Shown: piece by piece, positions 1-6,140 of the stretch
Numbering within the stretch: position 1 is the first letter of the stretch
How the letters are laid out: the number at the start of each line of letters is the position of its first letter
Assembly (NCBI RefSeq): GCF_001953305.1
Contig: NZ_MTFE01000010.1
Span: forward strand, 1,592,961 to 1,632,685
Length of the DNA: 39,725 nucleotides
Direction: 5' to 3'
DNA from: Cnuella takakiae
GTDB taxonomy: Bacteria > Bacteroidota > Bacteroidia > Chitinophagales > Chitinophagaceae
Made by a program: the position numbers and the translations under genes
The notes under the pieces: model-generated
Told to the model about the DNA's origin: nothing
The model's database searches: none
The model's input: the letters and a program-made list of their open reading frames with translations, nothing else

Positions 1-409
1 CCACCAGGGTTCCGGCCAGTTTATCGTGTAGGGTTTGCTTTTTGTTATCCCACAACATCATCAGGTAACCGATCAGGAGGATAATGGCGGAAAGAATTTT
101 GCCAAAATAACGGCCGGTGGCCTGTCCGAATGTAATAGGACCTCCGTTCATATTGGTTACTTTCAATCCCAGGGCTTTTTTGCCCAGGGTAGCCTGGTTG
201 GGGCCCGATTCCATCACAGCATAATACAACCAACCTACAAGAAAGTTAAGTACGGTGTTTACGTTCTCTTCAACAAAGAACCTCATGATAAACTGAAGGA
301 TGCCCAGCATCAGTCCATCAAGAAAAGCGGCACCAAAGCGTTCCCAGAAACTGGCATAGCGTGCCTGGGTAAAAATCGGGTGGTCGGTGGAGTAGTTTGG
401 TTCCATCAT
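1..409 (-). CDS. RDD family membrane protein, 5' part (cut by window edge)
   Basis: The gene starts at the ATG whose first base is 409 (MMEPNY) and runs leftward off the window: 136 codons are visible with no stop. The residues ERFGAAFLDGLMLG near position 23 match the first RDD segment (Arg, then Asp in a hydrophobic helix). GKKALGLKV and the later LWDNKKQTLHDKLAGT match the conserved Gly/Lys-rich loop and the second Asp-bearing segment of the family. Two or three hydrophobic stretches suggest an inner-membrane protein. RDD proteins are poorly characterised; some act as Na+/H+ antiporters or transport accessories, and nothing here narrows the substrate. It shares its strand with the algH gene upstream, separated by a hairpin. 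Confidence 0.8.
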   Translation of the reverse strand, partial: MMEPNYSTDHPIFTQARYASFWERFGAAFLDGLMLGILQFIMRFFVEENVNTVLNFLVGWLYYAVMESGPNQATLGKKALGLKVTNMNGGPITFGQATGRYFGKILSAIILLIGYLMMLWDNKKQTLHDKLAGTLV

Positions 410-455
410 GCAATTAGTTTGGTTGAATATATAAAGCAATAGGCAATTATTTGCC

Positions 456-488
456 AGATCTCCCATCTCTTCAAGAGATAGGAGATCT
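456..488 (-). terminator. Hairpin after algH, possible terminator
   Basis: A 33-bp near-perfect palindrome (outer arms AGATCTCC and GGAGATCT, inner arms ATCTCTT and AAGAGAT, one mismatched pair) begins 6 bases past the algH stop codon on the minus strand. No clear T-tract follows, so intrinsic termination is uncertain; it may instead stabilise the 3' end. Confidence 0.4.
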
Positions 489-493
489 AAGCC

Positions 494-1045
494 TTAATTT
501 AACTGTGGGTCTATTGGGAAATTGATCATCATCTCGTACTCACCGCCCAGGTGCTTGAGCGATTCTTTCCAGATTTCTTCTGCGTTGGGATGAAAAATAA
601 GTTCGTGGGTAGCAGCTACTGTCAGCCAGGTTTTTTCTTCCATTTCCCCATCCAATTGACCGGCGCTCCAGCCCGAGTAGCCAATAAAAAAACGGATATC
701 ATTGGCATCGAGGCTACCGTCTTTCAGGTGCTGCATCACACTGTCGAAATCACCGCCCCAATAAATTCCGGGCATGATCTCTACACCACCCGGTACCAGC
801 TGGGGCTGGCAGTGTAGAAAGTGAATGGTATTCATCTGAACAGGGCCGCCATAGTACACCGGTACCGAAAAGCCGTCCATATCGGGTAAGAGTTCATCCA
901 GGGTATTTTCATATTGGCGGTTGAGTACAAAGCCTACGGTTCCTTCTTCCTGGTGCTCGGTGAGCAGCACCACGGTACGCATGAAGTTGGGGTCTTTCAA
1001 AAAGGGATCTGCAATCAATAAAACGCCTGCTGCCGGTTGGGTCAT
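494..1045 (-). CDS. YqgE/AlgH family protein
   Basis: A 183-residue protein of the UPF0301/AlgH family, full length for the family. The N-terminus (GVLLIADPFLKDPNF followed by TVVLLTEHQEEGTVGFVLNR) is the hallmark of this fold, and the later YYGGPVQ, FIGYSGWSAGQL and W-rich segments are also typical. It is predicted cytoplasmic, without signal peptide or membrane helix. The molecular role of the family is not firmly established; AlgH was named from alginate regulation in Pseudomonas, but Bacteroidota members are simply conserved housekeeping proteins. It is divergent from the histidine kinase gene to its right and followed by the RDD gene on the same strand. Confidence 0.92.
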   Translation of the reverse strand: MTQPAAGVLLIADPFLKDPNFMRTVVLLTEHQEEGTVGFVLNRQYENTLDELLPDMDGFSVPVYYGGPVQMNTIHFLHCQPQLVPGGVEIMPGIYWGGDFDSVMQHLKDGSLDANDIRFFIGYSGWSAGQLDGEMEEKTWLTVAATHELIFHPNAEEIWKESLKHLGGEYEMMINFPIDPQLN

Positions 1046-1109
1046 ACGTTAAATTATAGGTAAACGAAACAGGAAGTTACCAGTTGAATACCAATGCTAC
1101 AATAATCTT

Positions 1110-1144
1110 GTGCCAGCAACCGGGCGGCTGGCACCCATTTTTTT
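1110..1144 (+). terminator. Terminator-like hairpin in the leader of the histidine kinase gene
   Basis: A perfect 8-bp stem (GTGCCAGC at 1110-1117, GCTGGCAC at 1127-1134) with a 9-nt loop is followed by CCA and seven T residues. It sits 30 bp before the GTG start of the kinase gene. As a rightward signal it would act as a leader attenuator or as a block to transcripts leaving the divergent promoter region. Confidence 0.5.
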
Positions 1145-1173
1145 AACCCGTATTTTTTCCGCAACTTGTCCCA

Positions 1174-2544
1174 GTGAAACGAATTTTTCCCATCATTATC
1201 CTGTTGATCACACTTTCCGTACTGGGTATCATTTGGATACAGGTATCGTGGCTACGCAATATGTTGCTGCTGAAAGAAGACCAGGTAGAGCAGAAGGTGT
1301 ACGATGTTACCAAGGGTGTGGGCGAAGACCTGGGTCAGTACAAAAGCAGTCCTGCCCCTTCCAAGGTGAAGATATTCCCAGAGGTGCGCGACGAGTTTTC
1401 GCTGGAGTTTTCCAAACCTTACAGCGTAGGCCAGCGGTTTACCACCCTTGAAATTTTCAACAAGCTGAAAGTGGCTTTTGCCAACCAGGGGCTCAAAGAT
1501 CTCAACTTCGAGTTTGGGCTGGCTTCGCTGCGGCCCGGATCGCCGCCCTATATGGAGCGGATGTCGGCCAACTTTACCAATTGGTACCAGGATTCCGCAC
1601 ACTATTACGCCACCAATTATATCCTGTTGGCGCCCGGCGGCTCGCTGCTGGAAAGCCTTGCCTACGACGAGGTGCTGATTGTGGTGGTGCCCAATATCAA
1701 GAATATTGTGGCCAAGGACCTCATCCCGCTGATGATCTTTTCCATCCTGCTGATGGTGGTGGTGCTTACCGCTTTTTACCTGACGGTACATACCATGCTG
1801 AAGCAGAAAAAGCTCAGCGAAATCAAGAACGATTTTATCAACAACATGACCCACGAGTTTAAAACGCCCATTGCCACCATATCGCTGGCGGTGGATGCGT
1901 TGAAGAACGAAAAGGTGATGGCCGACCCCCAAAAGCTGCTTTACTTCAGTGGCATCATCAAGGAAGAAAACCAGCGCATGAACCGGCAGGTGGAAACCAT
2001 TCTGAAGTCGGCGCTGATGGACCGCCAGGAGGTACAGCTCAACCTCAAAACCCTGCACCTGCATGAGATCATTGGGGATGTGGCCGACAACTTTGTGCTG
2101 CGCCTCAATGAAAAGAACGGCGAGCTGGAAACCAACCTGGGTGCTACCCACGACCAGATTGAAGGCGACGAAGTGCATATTTCCAACCTGGTGAACAACC
2201 TGATGGACAATGCCGTGAAGTACAGCAAGGAAAATGTGCCGCCCCGCATTTGTCTGACCACGGAGTCTACTGCCGACAAGTTTATCCTCCGCATTGAGGA
2301 CAACGGCATTGGCATGACCCGCGAAACGGTGAAGCGGATTTTTGAGAAATTTTACCGGGCCCACACCGGCAATGTGCACAATGTAAAAGGCTTCGGTCTT
2401 GGCTTAAGTTATGTGAAGACGGTAGTGGAAGCCCACAATGGTGATATCAAAGCGGATAGTACCCTGGGTAAGGGCAGTTGCTTTACCATTGAGTTTCCGT
2501 TGAAACCCCCTGTCCCCCTGAAGGGGGAACCTAGGTCGAAATAA
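1174..2544 (+). CDS. Two-TM sensor histidine kinase
   Basis: A 456-residue membrane-bound sensor kinase starting with GTG. Transmembrane helix 1 is at about 4-27 and helix 2 at about 183-208, enclosing a periplasmic sensor domain of about 155 residues with no recognisable fold. The cytoplasmic part has the H-box NNMTHEFKTP with phospho-acceptor His227, the N-box VNNLMDNAVKYS near 340, the G1 box DNGIGM near 376 and the G2 box GFGLGLSY near 406. Catalysis is ATP-dependent autophosphorylation followed by transfer to a response regulator, but no partner gene lies next to it. The last dozen residues (PPVPLKGEPRSK) are not part of the kinase fold; they are read from a palindromic repeat that also provides the end of the convergent queA. 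Confidence 0.9.
   Translation: MKRIFPIIILLITLSVLGIIWIQVSWLRNMLLLKEDQVEQKVYDVTKGVGEDLGQYKSSPAPSKVKIFPEVRDEFSLEFSKPYSVGQRFTTLEIFNKLKVAFANQGLKDLNFEFGLASLRPGSPPYMERMSANFTNWYQDSAHYYATNYILLAPGGSLLESLAYDEVLIVVVPNIKNIVAKDLIPLMIFSILLMVVVLTAFYLTVHTMLKQKKLSEIKNDFINNMTHEFKTPIATISLAVDALKNEKVMADPQKLLYFSGIIKEENQRMNRQVETILKSALMDRQEVQLNLKTLHLHEIIGDVADNFVLRLNEKNGELETNLGATHDQIEGDEVHISNLVNNLMDNAVKYSKENVPPRICLTTESTADKFILRIEDNGIGMTRETVKRIFEKFYRAHTGNVHNVKGFGLGLSYVKTVVEAHNGDIKADSTLGKGSCFTIEFPLKPPVPLKGEPRSK
2505..2538 (+). repeat. C/G-tract palindromic repeat at the 3' end of the histidine kinase gene
   Basis: The element has the layout ACCCCC-TGT-CCCCCT-GA-AGGGGG-AAC-CTAGGT, with a short palindrome in the centre. 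It encodes the final residues of the kinase. A second copy in inverted orientation lies at 2641-2675; the two match at nearly every position. Confidence 0.8.
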
Positions 2545-2550
2545 CCTTAT

Positions 2551-2591
2551 AAACAACAACGCCCCTCCAAAGCAGAGGGGCGTTGTTGTTT
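2551..2591. terminator. Bidirectional intrinsic terminator between converging genes
   Basis: A perfect 17-bp stem (AAACAACAACGCCCCTC at 2551-2567, its complement at 2575-2591) surrounds a 7-nt loop. The A-rich outer arm on one side and T-rich arm on the other give a GC stem followed by a T-tract in both directions. It starts 7 bp after the kinase stop and lies 66 bp past the queA stop. Confidence 0.9.
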
Positions 2592-2640
2592 ATGAACTGA
2601 AGTACAGCCTAAAGTAGGGAGCAGAAAAGGGGGCAACTCC

Positions 2641-2675
2641 AACCTAAGTTCCCCCTCTAGGGGGACAAGGGGGGT
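2641..2675 (-). repeat. C/G-tract palindromic repeat overlapping the end of queA
   Basis: This is the inverted copy of the element at 2505-2538. Read on the minus strand it has the same layout (ACCCCCC, TTGT, CCCCCT, AG, AGGGGG, AAC, TTAGGT). The queA stop codon TAG lies in its palindromic centre. Confidence 0.8.
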
Positions 2676-3889
2676 GTGCGGCTGAGCAAACTACTATCCC
2701 CATAACTCAAAAACCGGTACTCGTTGTCCAGCGCATGCCGGTACACTTTTTTCCACTCAGGGCCAACAAAGGCAGCAACCAGCAACAGCAAGGTGCTTTG
2801 TGGCTGGTGAAAATTGGTGACAATTGCAGATGCTGATTTAAATGTATAACCCGGTACAATGATCAGGCTGGTGCGGCAAAACAGCAGTTCCTGGTTTTTT
2901 TGTTCCAGATGTTGCAATAACGCCTGCAGGCTTTCTTTATAGGTAATGGTTTGCGCAGCCAGCTCATAACATTCCCACTGCACCAGTTCCAGTTCTTCTT
3001 CGTTGGAAAGGAATGCGCCATTGAGCAGTTTGATCCCAATCCAGTGCAGGCTTTCGAGCGTGCGCAACGAAGTGGTGCCCACAGCTACGATATTTTCTGA
3101 ATCAATAAGCTTGCGCAATGTATGCTGCGACACCTGGAAGTGCTCGGCATGCATAGGGTGCTCGCCGATGGTTTCCGACTTTACCGGTTTAAACGTACCC
3201 GCACCCACGTGCAGGGTAACAGGTGCCGTATGTATGTTTTTTGCGGCCAAAGCACTGAACACTTCATCGGTAAAGTGGAGTGCGGCCGTAGGCGCCGCCA
3301 CCGATCCTTCTTTATCTGCAAAAACAGTCTGGTAGCGGGTACTGTCTTCTGTTTGCGCATCGCGCTTGATATATGGGGGTAACGGAATAGCGCCGGTTTG
3401 GTGCAGCACATCGGCAAAAGGCAGGTGCGCCGGCTGCCACGCAAAGCGGATCACAAAGTGATCCACTTCCTTCGACACATAAAAAGCCTGCAGGGTACCG
3501 CCGCCCGGTACCTCTTTTTCCAGTACCTGCCCGGGCTTCCACTTGGAGGCGCCACCCACCAGGCAGTTCCACGAGCACACACCACCACCCTGGAGCGCCA
3601 TTTCCATGCTGGTATTGTGCGGTTCGAGGCAAAAAATCTCGATTACACCGCCGGAAGGTTTGCGGAAAAGCACCCTTGCCTCGATCACTTTGGTGTTGTT
3701 GACCACCAAAGTGGTATTTGGTGGGAGTTGGCTGGGCAGCTGGTAAAAACGTTCATCGGAAATCCTCCCACTTTTATACACCAAAAGCTTCGAATCATCC
3801 CTTTTAGGCAGCGGAAAGGCTGCAATTCGTTCGTTGGGAAGTTCGTAAGTGTAGTCGGCAATCTTTATTTCCTGTGGTTTTTGTTTCAT
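2657..3889 (-). CDS. queA: S-adenosylmethionine:tRNA ribosyltransferase-isomerase
   Basis: A QueA-family enzyme of 410 residues from the preferred ATG at 3889 (MKQKPQEIKIADYTYELP). It transfers the ribosyl part of S-adenosylmethionine to 7-aminomethyl-7-deazaguanine at position 34 of tRNAs, giving epoxyqueuosine. Family features seen: the N-terminal YELPNERIA segment, LPPNTTLVVNNTKVI, GAIPLPPYIKR, the DSTRYQTVFA segment, HVGAGTFKPV, HAEHFQVS, GTTSLRTLES, and the C-terminal NFHQPQSTLLLLVAAF. An upstream in-frame start at 3922 would add 11 residues but is not needed by the family alignment. The last residues (RTPPLSP) and the stop are supplied by a repeat. It is divergent from the dcw cluster, across a DnaA-box-rich spacer. 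Confidence 0.95.
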   Translation of the reverse strand: MKQKPQEIKIADYTYELPNERIAAFPLPKRDDSKLLVYKSGRISDERFYQLPSQLPPNTTLVVNNTKVIEARVLFRKPSGGVIEIFCLEPHNTSMEMALQGGGVCSWNCLVGGASKWKPGQVLEKEVPGGGTLQAFYVSKEVDHFVIRFAWQPAHLPFADVLHQTGAIPLPPYIKRDAQTEDSTRYQTVFADKEGSVAAPTAALHFTDEVFSALAAKNIHTAPVTLHVGAGTFKPVKSETIGEHPMHAEHFQVSQHTLRKLIDSENIVAVGTTSLRTLESLHWIGIKLLNGAFLSNEEELELVQWECYELAAQTITYKESLQALLQHLEQKNQELLFCRTSLIIVPGYTFKSASAIVTNFHQPQSTLLLLVAAFVGPEWKKVYRHALDNEYRFLSYGDSSLLSRTPPLSP

Positions 3890-3918
3890 CAAAAGGTACT
3901 CTAATGCTTTATTGGATC

Positions 3919-3927
3919 GCAAACTTA
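3919..3927 (-). promoter_or_regulatory. Candidate -7 promoter element of queA
   Basis: On the minus strand TAAGTTTGC matches the Bacteroidota -7 consensus TAnnTTTG exactly and lies 29 bp before the queA ATG. No good TTTG -33 element stands at the usual distance. DnaA-box-like motifs lie immediately upstream. Confidence 0.4.
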
Positions 3928-3931
3928 TGAC

Positions 3932-4063
3932 TTGTCCACAACTTGTTCACGCAGATTGCGGTTTATCCACATCCTATTCACAATGTTTAATGAGTGTTAA
4001 TCATTATAAGTTCCTAAAACCCTTACCCAGCAAGGGATAGGGGCAATTGCCTGTTGTGGATAA
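3932..4063. promoter_or_regulatory. Cluster of five DnaA-box-like 9-mers (candidate oriC or DnaA operator)
   Basis: Two 9-mers match the TTATCCACA consensus exactly: 3963-3971 on + and 4055-4063 on -. TTGTCCACA (3932-3940) and CTATTCACA (3974-3982) differ by one base, and TTGTTCACG (3943-3951) by two. The four plus-strand boxes form two pairs, each with an 11-bp start-to-start step, the pairs being 31 bp apart. An AT-rich stretch (3983-4020) lies between them and the inverted box. The arrangement resembles a small replication origin; a DnaA-responsive promoter for queA or mraZ is the alternative. Confidence 0.55.
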
Positions 4064-4088
4064 AAACAGAAATTTTGATCCCGCAGTG

Positions 4089-4115
4089 AGAGTGGGAAAT
4101 TGTGTTATTTTGTGT
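4089..4115 (+). promoter_or_regulatory. Candidate MraZ operator (three 10-bp-spaced boxes)
   Basis: Three 7-mers AGAGTGG, ATTGTGT and TTTGTGT, each separated by 3 nt, put GTG at 4092, 4102 and 4112. MraZ is known to bind direct repeats of this kind with a 10-bp period upstream of its own gene (TGGGN repeats in Escherichia coli, AAAGTGK-n3 in Mollicutes). The boxes end 34 bp before the mraZ ATG, suggesting autoregulation of the cluster. Confidence 0.5.
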
Positions 4116-4149
4116 CACTCTTGAGCGATTTCCTCCCGAGTTTTATGGA

Positions 4150-4605
4150 ATGACAGGTTTTTTAGGAGAATTTGAAGCAACACTGGACTCCAAAGGTCGC
4201 TTTCTGTTCCCGGCAGGCTTTAAAAAGCAACTGACGGAAACCGAAAACGTACGCTTTGTAGTAAACCGTGGCTTCGAAAAATGCCTGAGCCTGTATACCA
4301 TGGAAAGCTGGGAGCCGCTGTTTGCCCGCATCAAAACACTCAACGACTTTGATCCCAAAGTTCGGGAGTTCCGCCGCTTCTTCCTCAACGGGGCCACAAT
4401 TGTGGAGCCCGATGCTGCCGGCCGCATTTTGCTGCCTGCCAACCTGAAGGAATACGCTGGTCTGGAAAAAGATATTGTGCTGGCATCGGCGGTGGACAAG
4501 ATCGAGATCTGGGCTAAAGACAAGTACCAGCAGTTCTTTGATAACTACGCTGCCGACGACTTCAGCGCACTGGCTTCTTCGGTGATGACCAATAATGAAG
4601 GATAA
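4150..4605 (+). CDS. mraZ: Transcriptional regulator MraZ
   Basis: A 151-residue MraZ from the ATG at 4150 (MTGFLGEFEATLDSKGRFLFP). An upstream in-frame TTG at 4102 would add 16 residues lacking family resemblance. The protein has the two tandem SpoVT/AbrB-like half-domains of the family: the first with EATLDSKGRFLFPA, the second with VEPDAAGRILLPANL, the two DxxGR-type signatures that form the DNA-binding and ring interface. MraZ rings bind direct repeats upstream of their own operon and adjust dcw expression; such repeats are seen at 4089-4115. It is the first gene of the cluster, and its TAA stop shares one base with the rsmH ATG, indicating translational coupling. Confidence 0.96.
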   Translation: MTGFLGEFEATLDSKGRFLFPAGFKKQLTETENVRFVVNRGFEKCLSLYTMESWEPLFARIKTLNDFDPKVREFRRFFLNGATIVEPDAAGRILLPANLKEYAGLEKDIVLASAVDKIEIWAKDKYQQFFDNYAADDFSALASSVMTNNEG

Positions 4606-5561
4606 TGGGAAAGAAGGATAAGCCTGAAGGTAAAGTTGGGGTTGAAGCGCAGGAAGAGGCGGGATACCATGTGCCGGTGCTCCTCCACGAAACCATCGGA
4701 GGTTTGGCCATCAAACCCGGTGGGGTGTATGTGGACTGTACGTTTGGCGGTGGTGGCCATAGCCGGGAGATTTTGAAGCAACTGGGTCCAGAGGGCACGC
4801 TGATCGCTTTCGACCAGGATGAAGATGCGCAGCGCAACCTGCCCGATGACAGCCGGGTGTTGTTTGTGCCGCACAACTTCAGGCACCTGAAGCGCTTCCT
4901 GAAGCTGCACGGCTTTCCGGAAGTAGATGGCGTGATGGCTGACCTGGGTGTTAGCTCGCACCAGTTTGACGAAGCAAGGCGTGGTTTTTCCACCCGCTTC
5001 GATGCAGACCTGGATATGCGGATGGACAGGAGGCAGGAGCGTACTGCTTTTCATATCCTGAACACTTATGGAGAGGCCGAGTTGCACAAGCTTTTTGAAC
5101 AGTATGGCGAAGTGACCAATTCCAAAACCCTGGCACGTAAGATCGTTGAAGTGCGGGGATTGGGACCGATCAAAACCATTGCGGGTTTCAAAACATCCAT
5201 GCACCCCATTGTAAAAGGGAACCCGAACAAATATTTCGCACAGGTCTTCCAGGCCCTGCGCATTGAGGTGAACGATGAGTTGGGTGCGCTGAAGGATATG
5301 CTGGTACAAATACCGCAGGTGCTGAAAAGCGGAGGGAGAGCAGCCATCATCACCTTCCATTCTTTGGAAGACCGGTTGGTGAAAGTATTCTTCCGCGATG
5401 GTGATTTTGAGTTGGAGGAAGATGAAGTTTTTGGCGGTAAGAAAAGTGTAAGCGAGCTGGTGCTGGTAAATAGAAAGCCCATCACGGCAAGCGAAGAAGA
5501 GTTGCGCCGCAACAGCCGGTCGCGCAGTGCGAAGCTAAGGGTGGCGGAAAAGAAGGGATGA
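4605..5561 (+). CDS. rsmH: 16S rRNA (cytosine(1402)-N(4))-methyltransferase
   Basis: RsmH (MraW), 318 residues. It uses S-adenosylmethionine to methylate N4 of C1402 in the ribosomal P site. The protein starts with a short charged extension, then YHVPVLLHETIGGL. The SAM-binding loop VDCTFGGGGHS is at 43-53, followed by FDQDEDA. MADLGVSSHQFDEARRGFS and DMRMD are family signatures, and the C-terminus has QALRIEVNDEL and ITFHSLEDRLVKVFF. It overlaps the mraZ stop by one base. After it comes a 159-bp repeat-filled spacer before the ftsL-like gene. A second-position rsmH is the standard dcw arrangement. Confidence 0.97.
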   Translation: MGKKDKPEGKVGVEAQEEAGYHVPVLLHETIGGLAIKPGGVYVDCTFGGGGHSREILKQLGPEGTLIAFDQDEDAQRNLPDDSRVLFVPHNFRHLKRFLKLHGFPEVDGVMADLGVSSHQFDEARRGFSTRFDADLDMRMDRRQERTAFHILNTYGEAELHKLFEQYGEVTNSKTLARKIVEVRGLGPIKTIAGFKTSMHPIVKGNPNKYFAQVFQALRIEVNDELGALKDMLVQIPQVLKSGGRAAIITFHSLEDRLVKVFFRDGDFELEEDEVFGGKKSVSELVLVNRKPITASEEELRRNSRSRSAKLRVAEKKG

Positions 5562-5568
5562 GAGAGGG

Positions 5569-5714
5569 GTGATTGGTGATTAGTGATTGGGTATTAGGAA
5601 TTGGGTATTAGGTATTGACCATCTACCATTCGCCATTCACGTTTGCCGTTTCACGTCTCACGAACAAACAACATTTAAAACGTACCCATGGGCCATGGTC
5701 CATGGTCCATAGTC
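5569..5714. repeat. Phrase-like dyad repeats between rsmH and ftsL
   Basis: Words such as GTGATTGG, TATTAGG, AATTGGGTATT, ACCATTCGCCATTCACG and TTTCACG are strung together (5569-5664). A second block (5688-5714) repeats CCATGGTCCATGG. The same words recur at 6053, 16811, 34263, 34471 and 39541. The second block is in frame with the ftsL-like gene and offers a false upstream start. Confidence 0.75.
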
Positions 5715-5720
5715 AATAAA

Positions 5721-6059
5721 ATGCAAGCACCAAAGCCTGAAAAAAAGGCGGCCTTTTACTGGAAACGGATGCTGAACTACCAGGGTGTGGTGCAGCAGAT
5801 TCCGTTTTTTTTATTTCTGGCCCTGCTGGCAGTGATCTATATCTATAATGGTCACCGCGCCGATAAAACGGAGCGGGCCATCAGTAAAACAACGAGGGAG
5901 TTGAAAGAGCTGCAGTTTGAATACAAAACCGTAAAAGGCGATGTGCTCTTCCGCAGCAAGCAAAGCGAACTGGTAAAGGCCGTTGAGCCCCTGGGTTTGA
6001 AAGAATTGACAGTGGCGCCTTCGGTGTTGGTGGATAGTGTAGGAGGAGGAGGTGATTAG
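5721..6059 (+). CDS. ftsL: FtsL-like cell division protein
   Basis: A 112-residue bitopic protein from the ATG at 5721 (MQAPKPEKKAAFYWKRML). The in-frame ATG at 5688 lies in a repeat and is rejected as start. There is a basic cytoplasmic N-terminus, one membrane helix at 27-43 (IPFFLFLALLAVIYIYN) and a periplasmic heptad-like helix at about 48-85. This is the FtsL topology and its place between rsmH and ftsI is the FtsL position; sequence conservation in this family is weak, so the call rests on size, topology and synteny. In the divisome, FtsL with FtsB and FtsQ recruits and activates FtsW-FtsI. The last codon and TAG stop come from the start of another repeat block. Confidence 0.85.
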   Translation: MQAPKPEKKAAFYWKRMLNYQGVVQQIPFFLFLALLAVIYIYNGHRADKTERAISKTTRELKELQFEYKTVKGDVLFRSKQSELVKAVEPLGLKELTVAPSVLVDSVGGGGD

Positions 6060-6125
6060 TGATTGGGTATTGAGTATTCACCATTCACCATTGACCATTC
6101 ACGTTTCACGATTGACGTTTCACGA
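6053..6125. repeat. Phrase-like repeat between ftsL and ftsI
   Basis: The block GTGATTAGTGATTGGGTATT is followed by tandem CACCATT/GACCATT and TTTCACG/ATTGACG words. It contains the ftsL stop codon and, in frame with ftsI, an open TTG-initiated extension from 6063 that is considered artefactual. Confidence 0.75.
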
Positions 6126-6140
6126 CAGAAAAGACAAAAA

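Noticed and set aside
6063-6140. N-terminal extension of FtsI from TTG 6063
   Set aside because: These 26 codons are translated phrase repeat and the family resemblance starts at the TTG at 6141.
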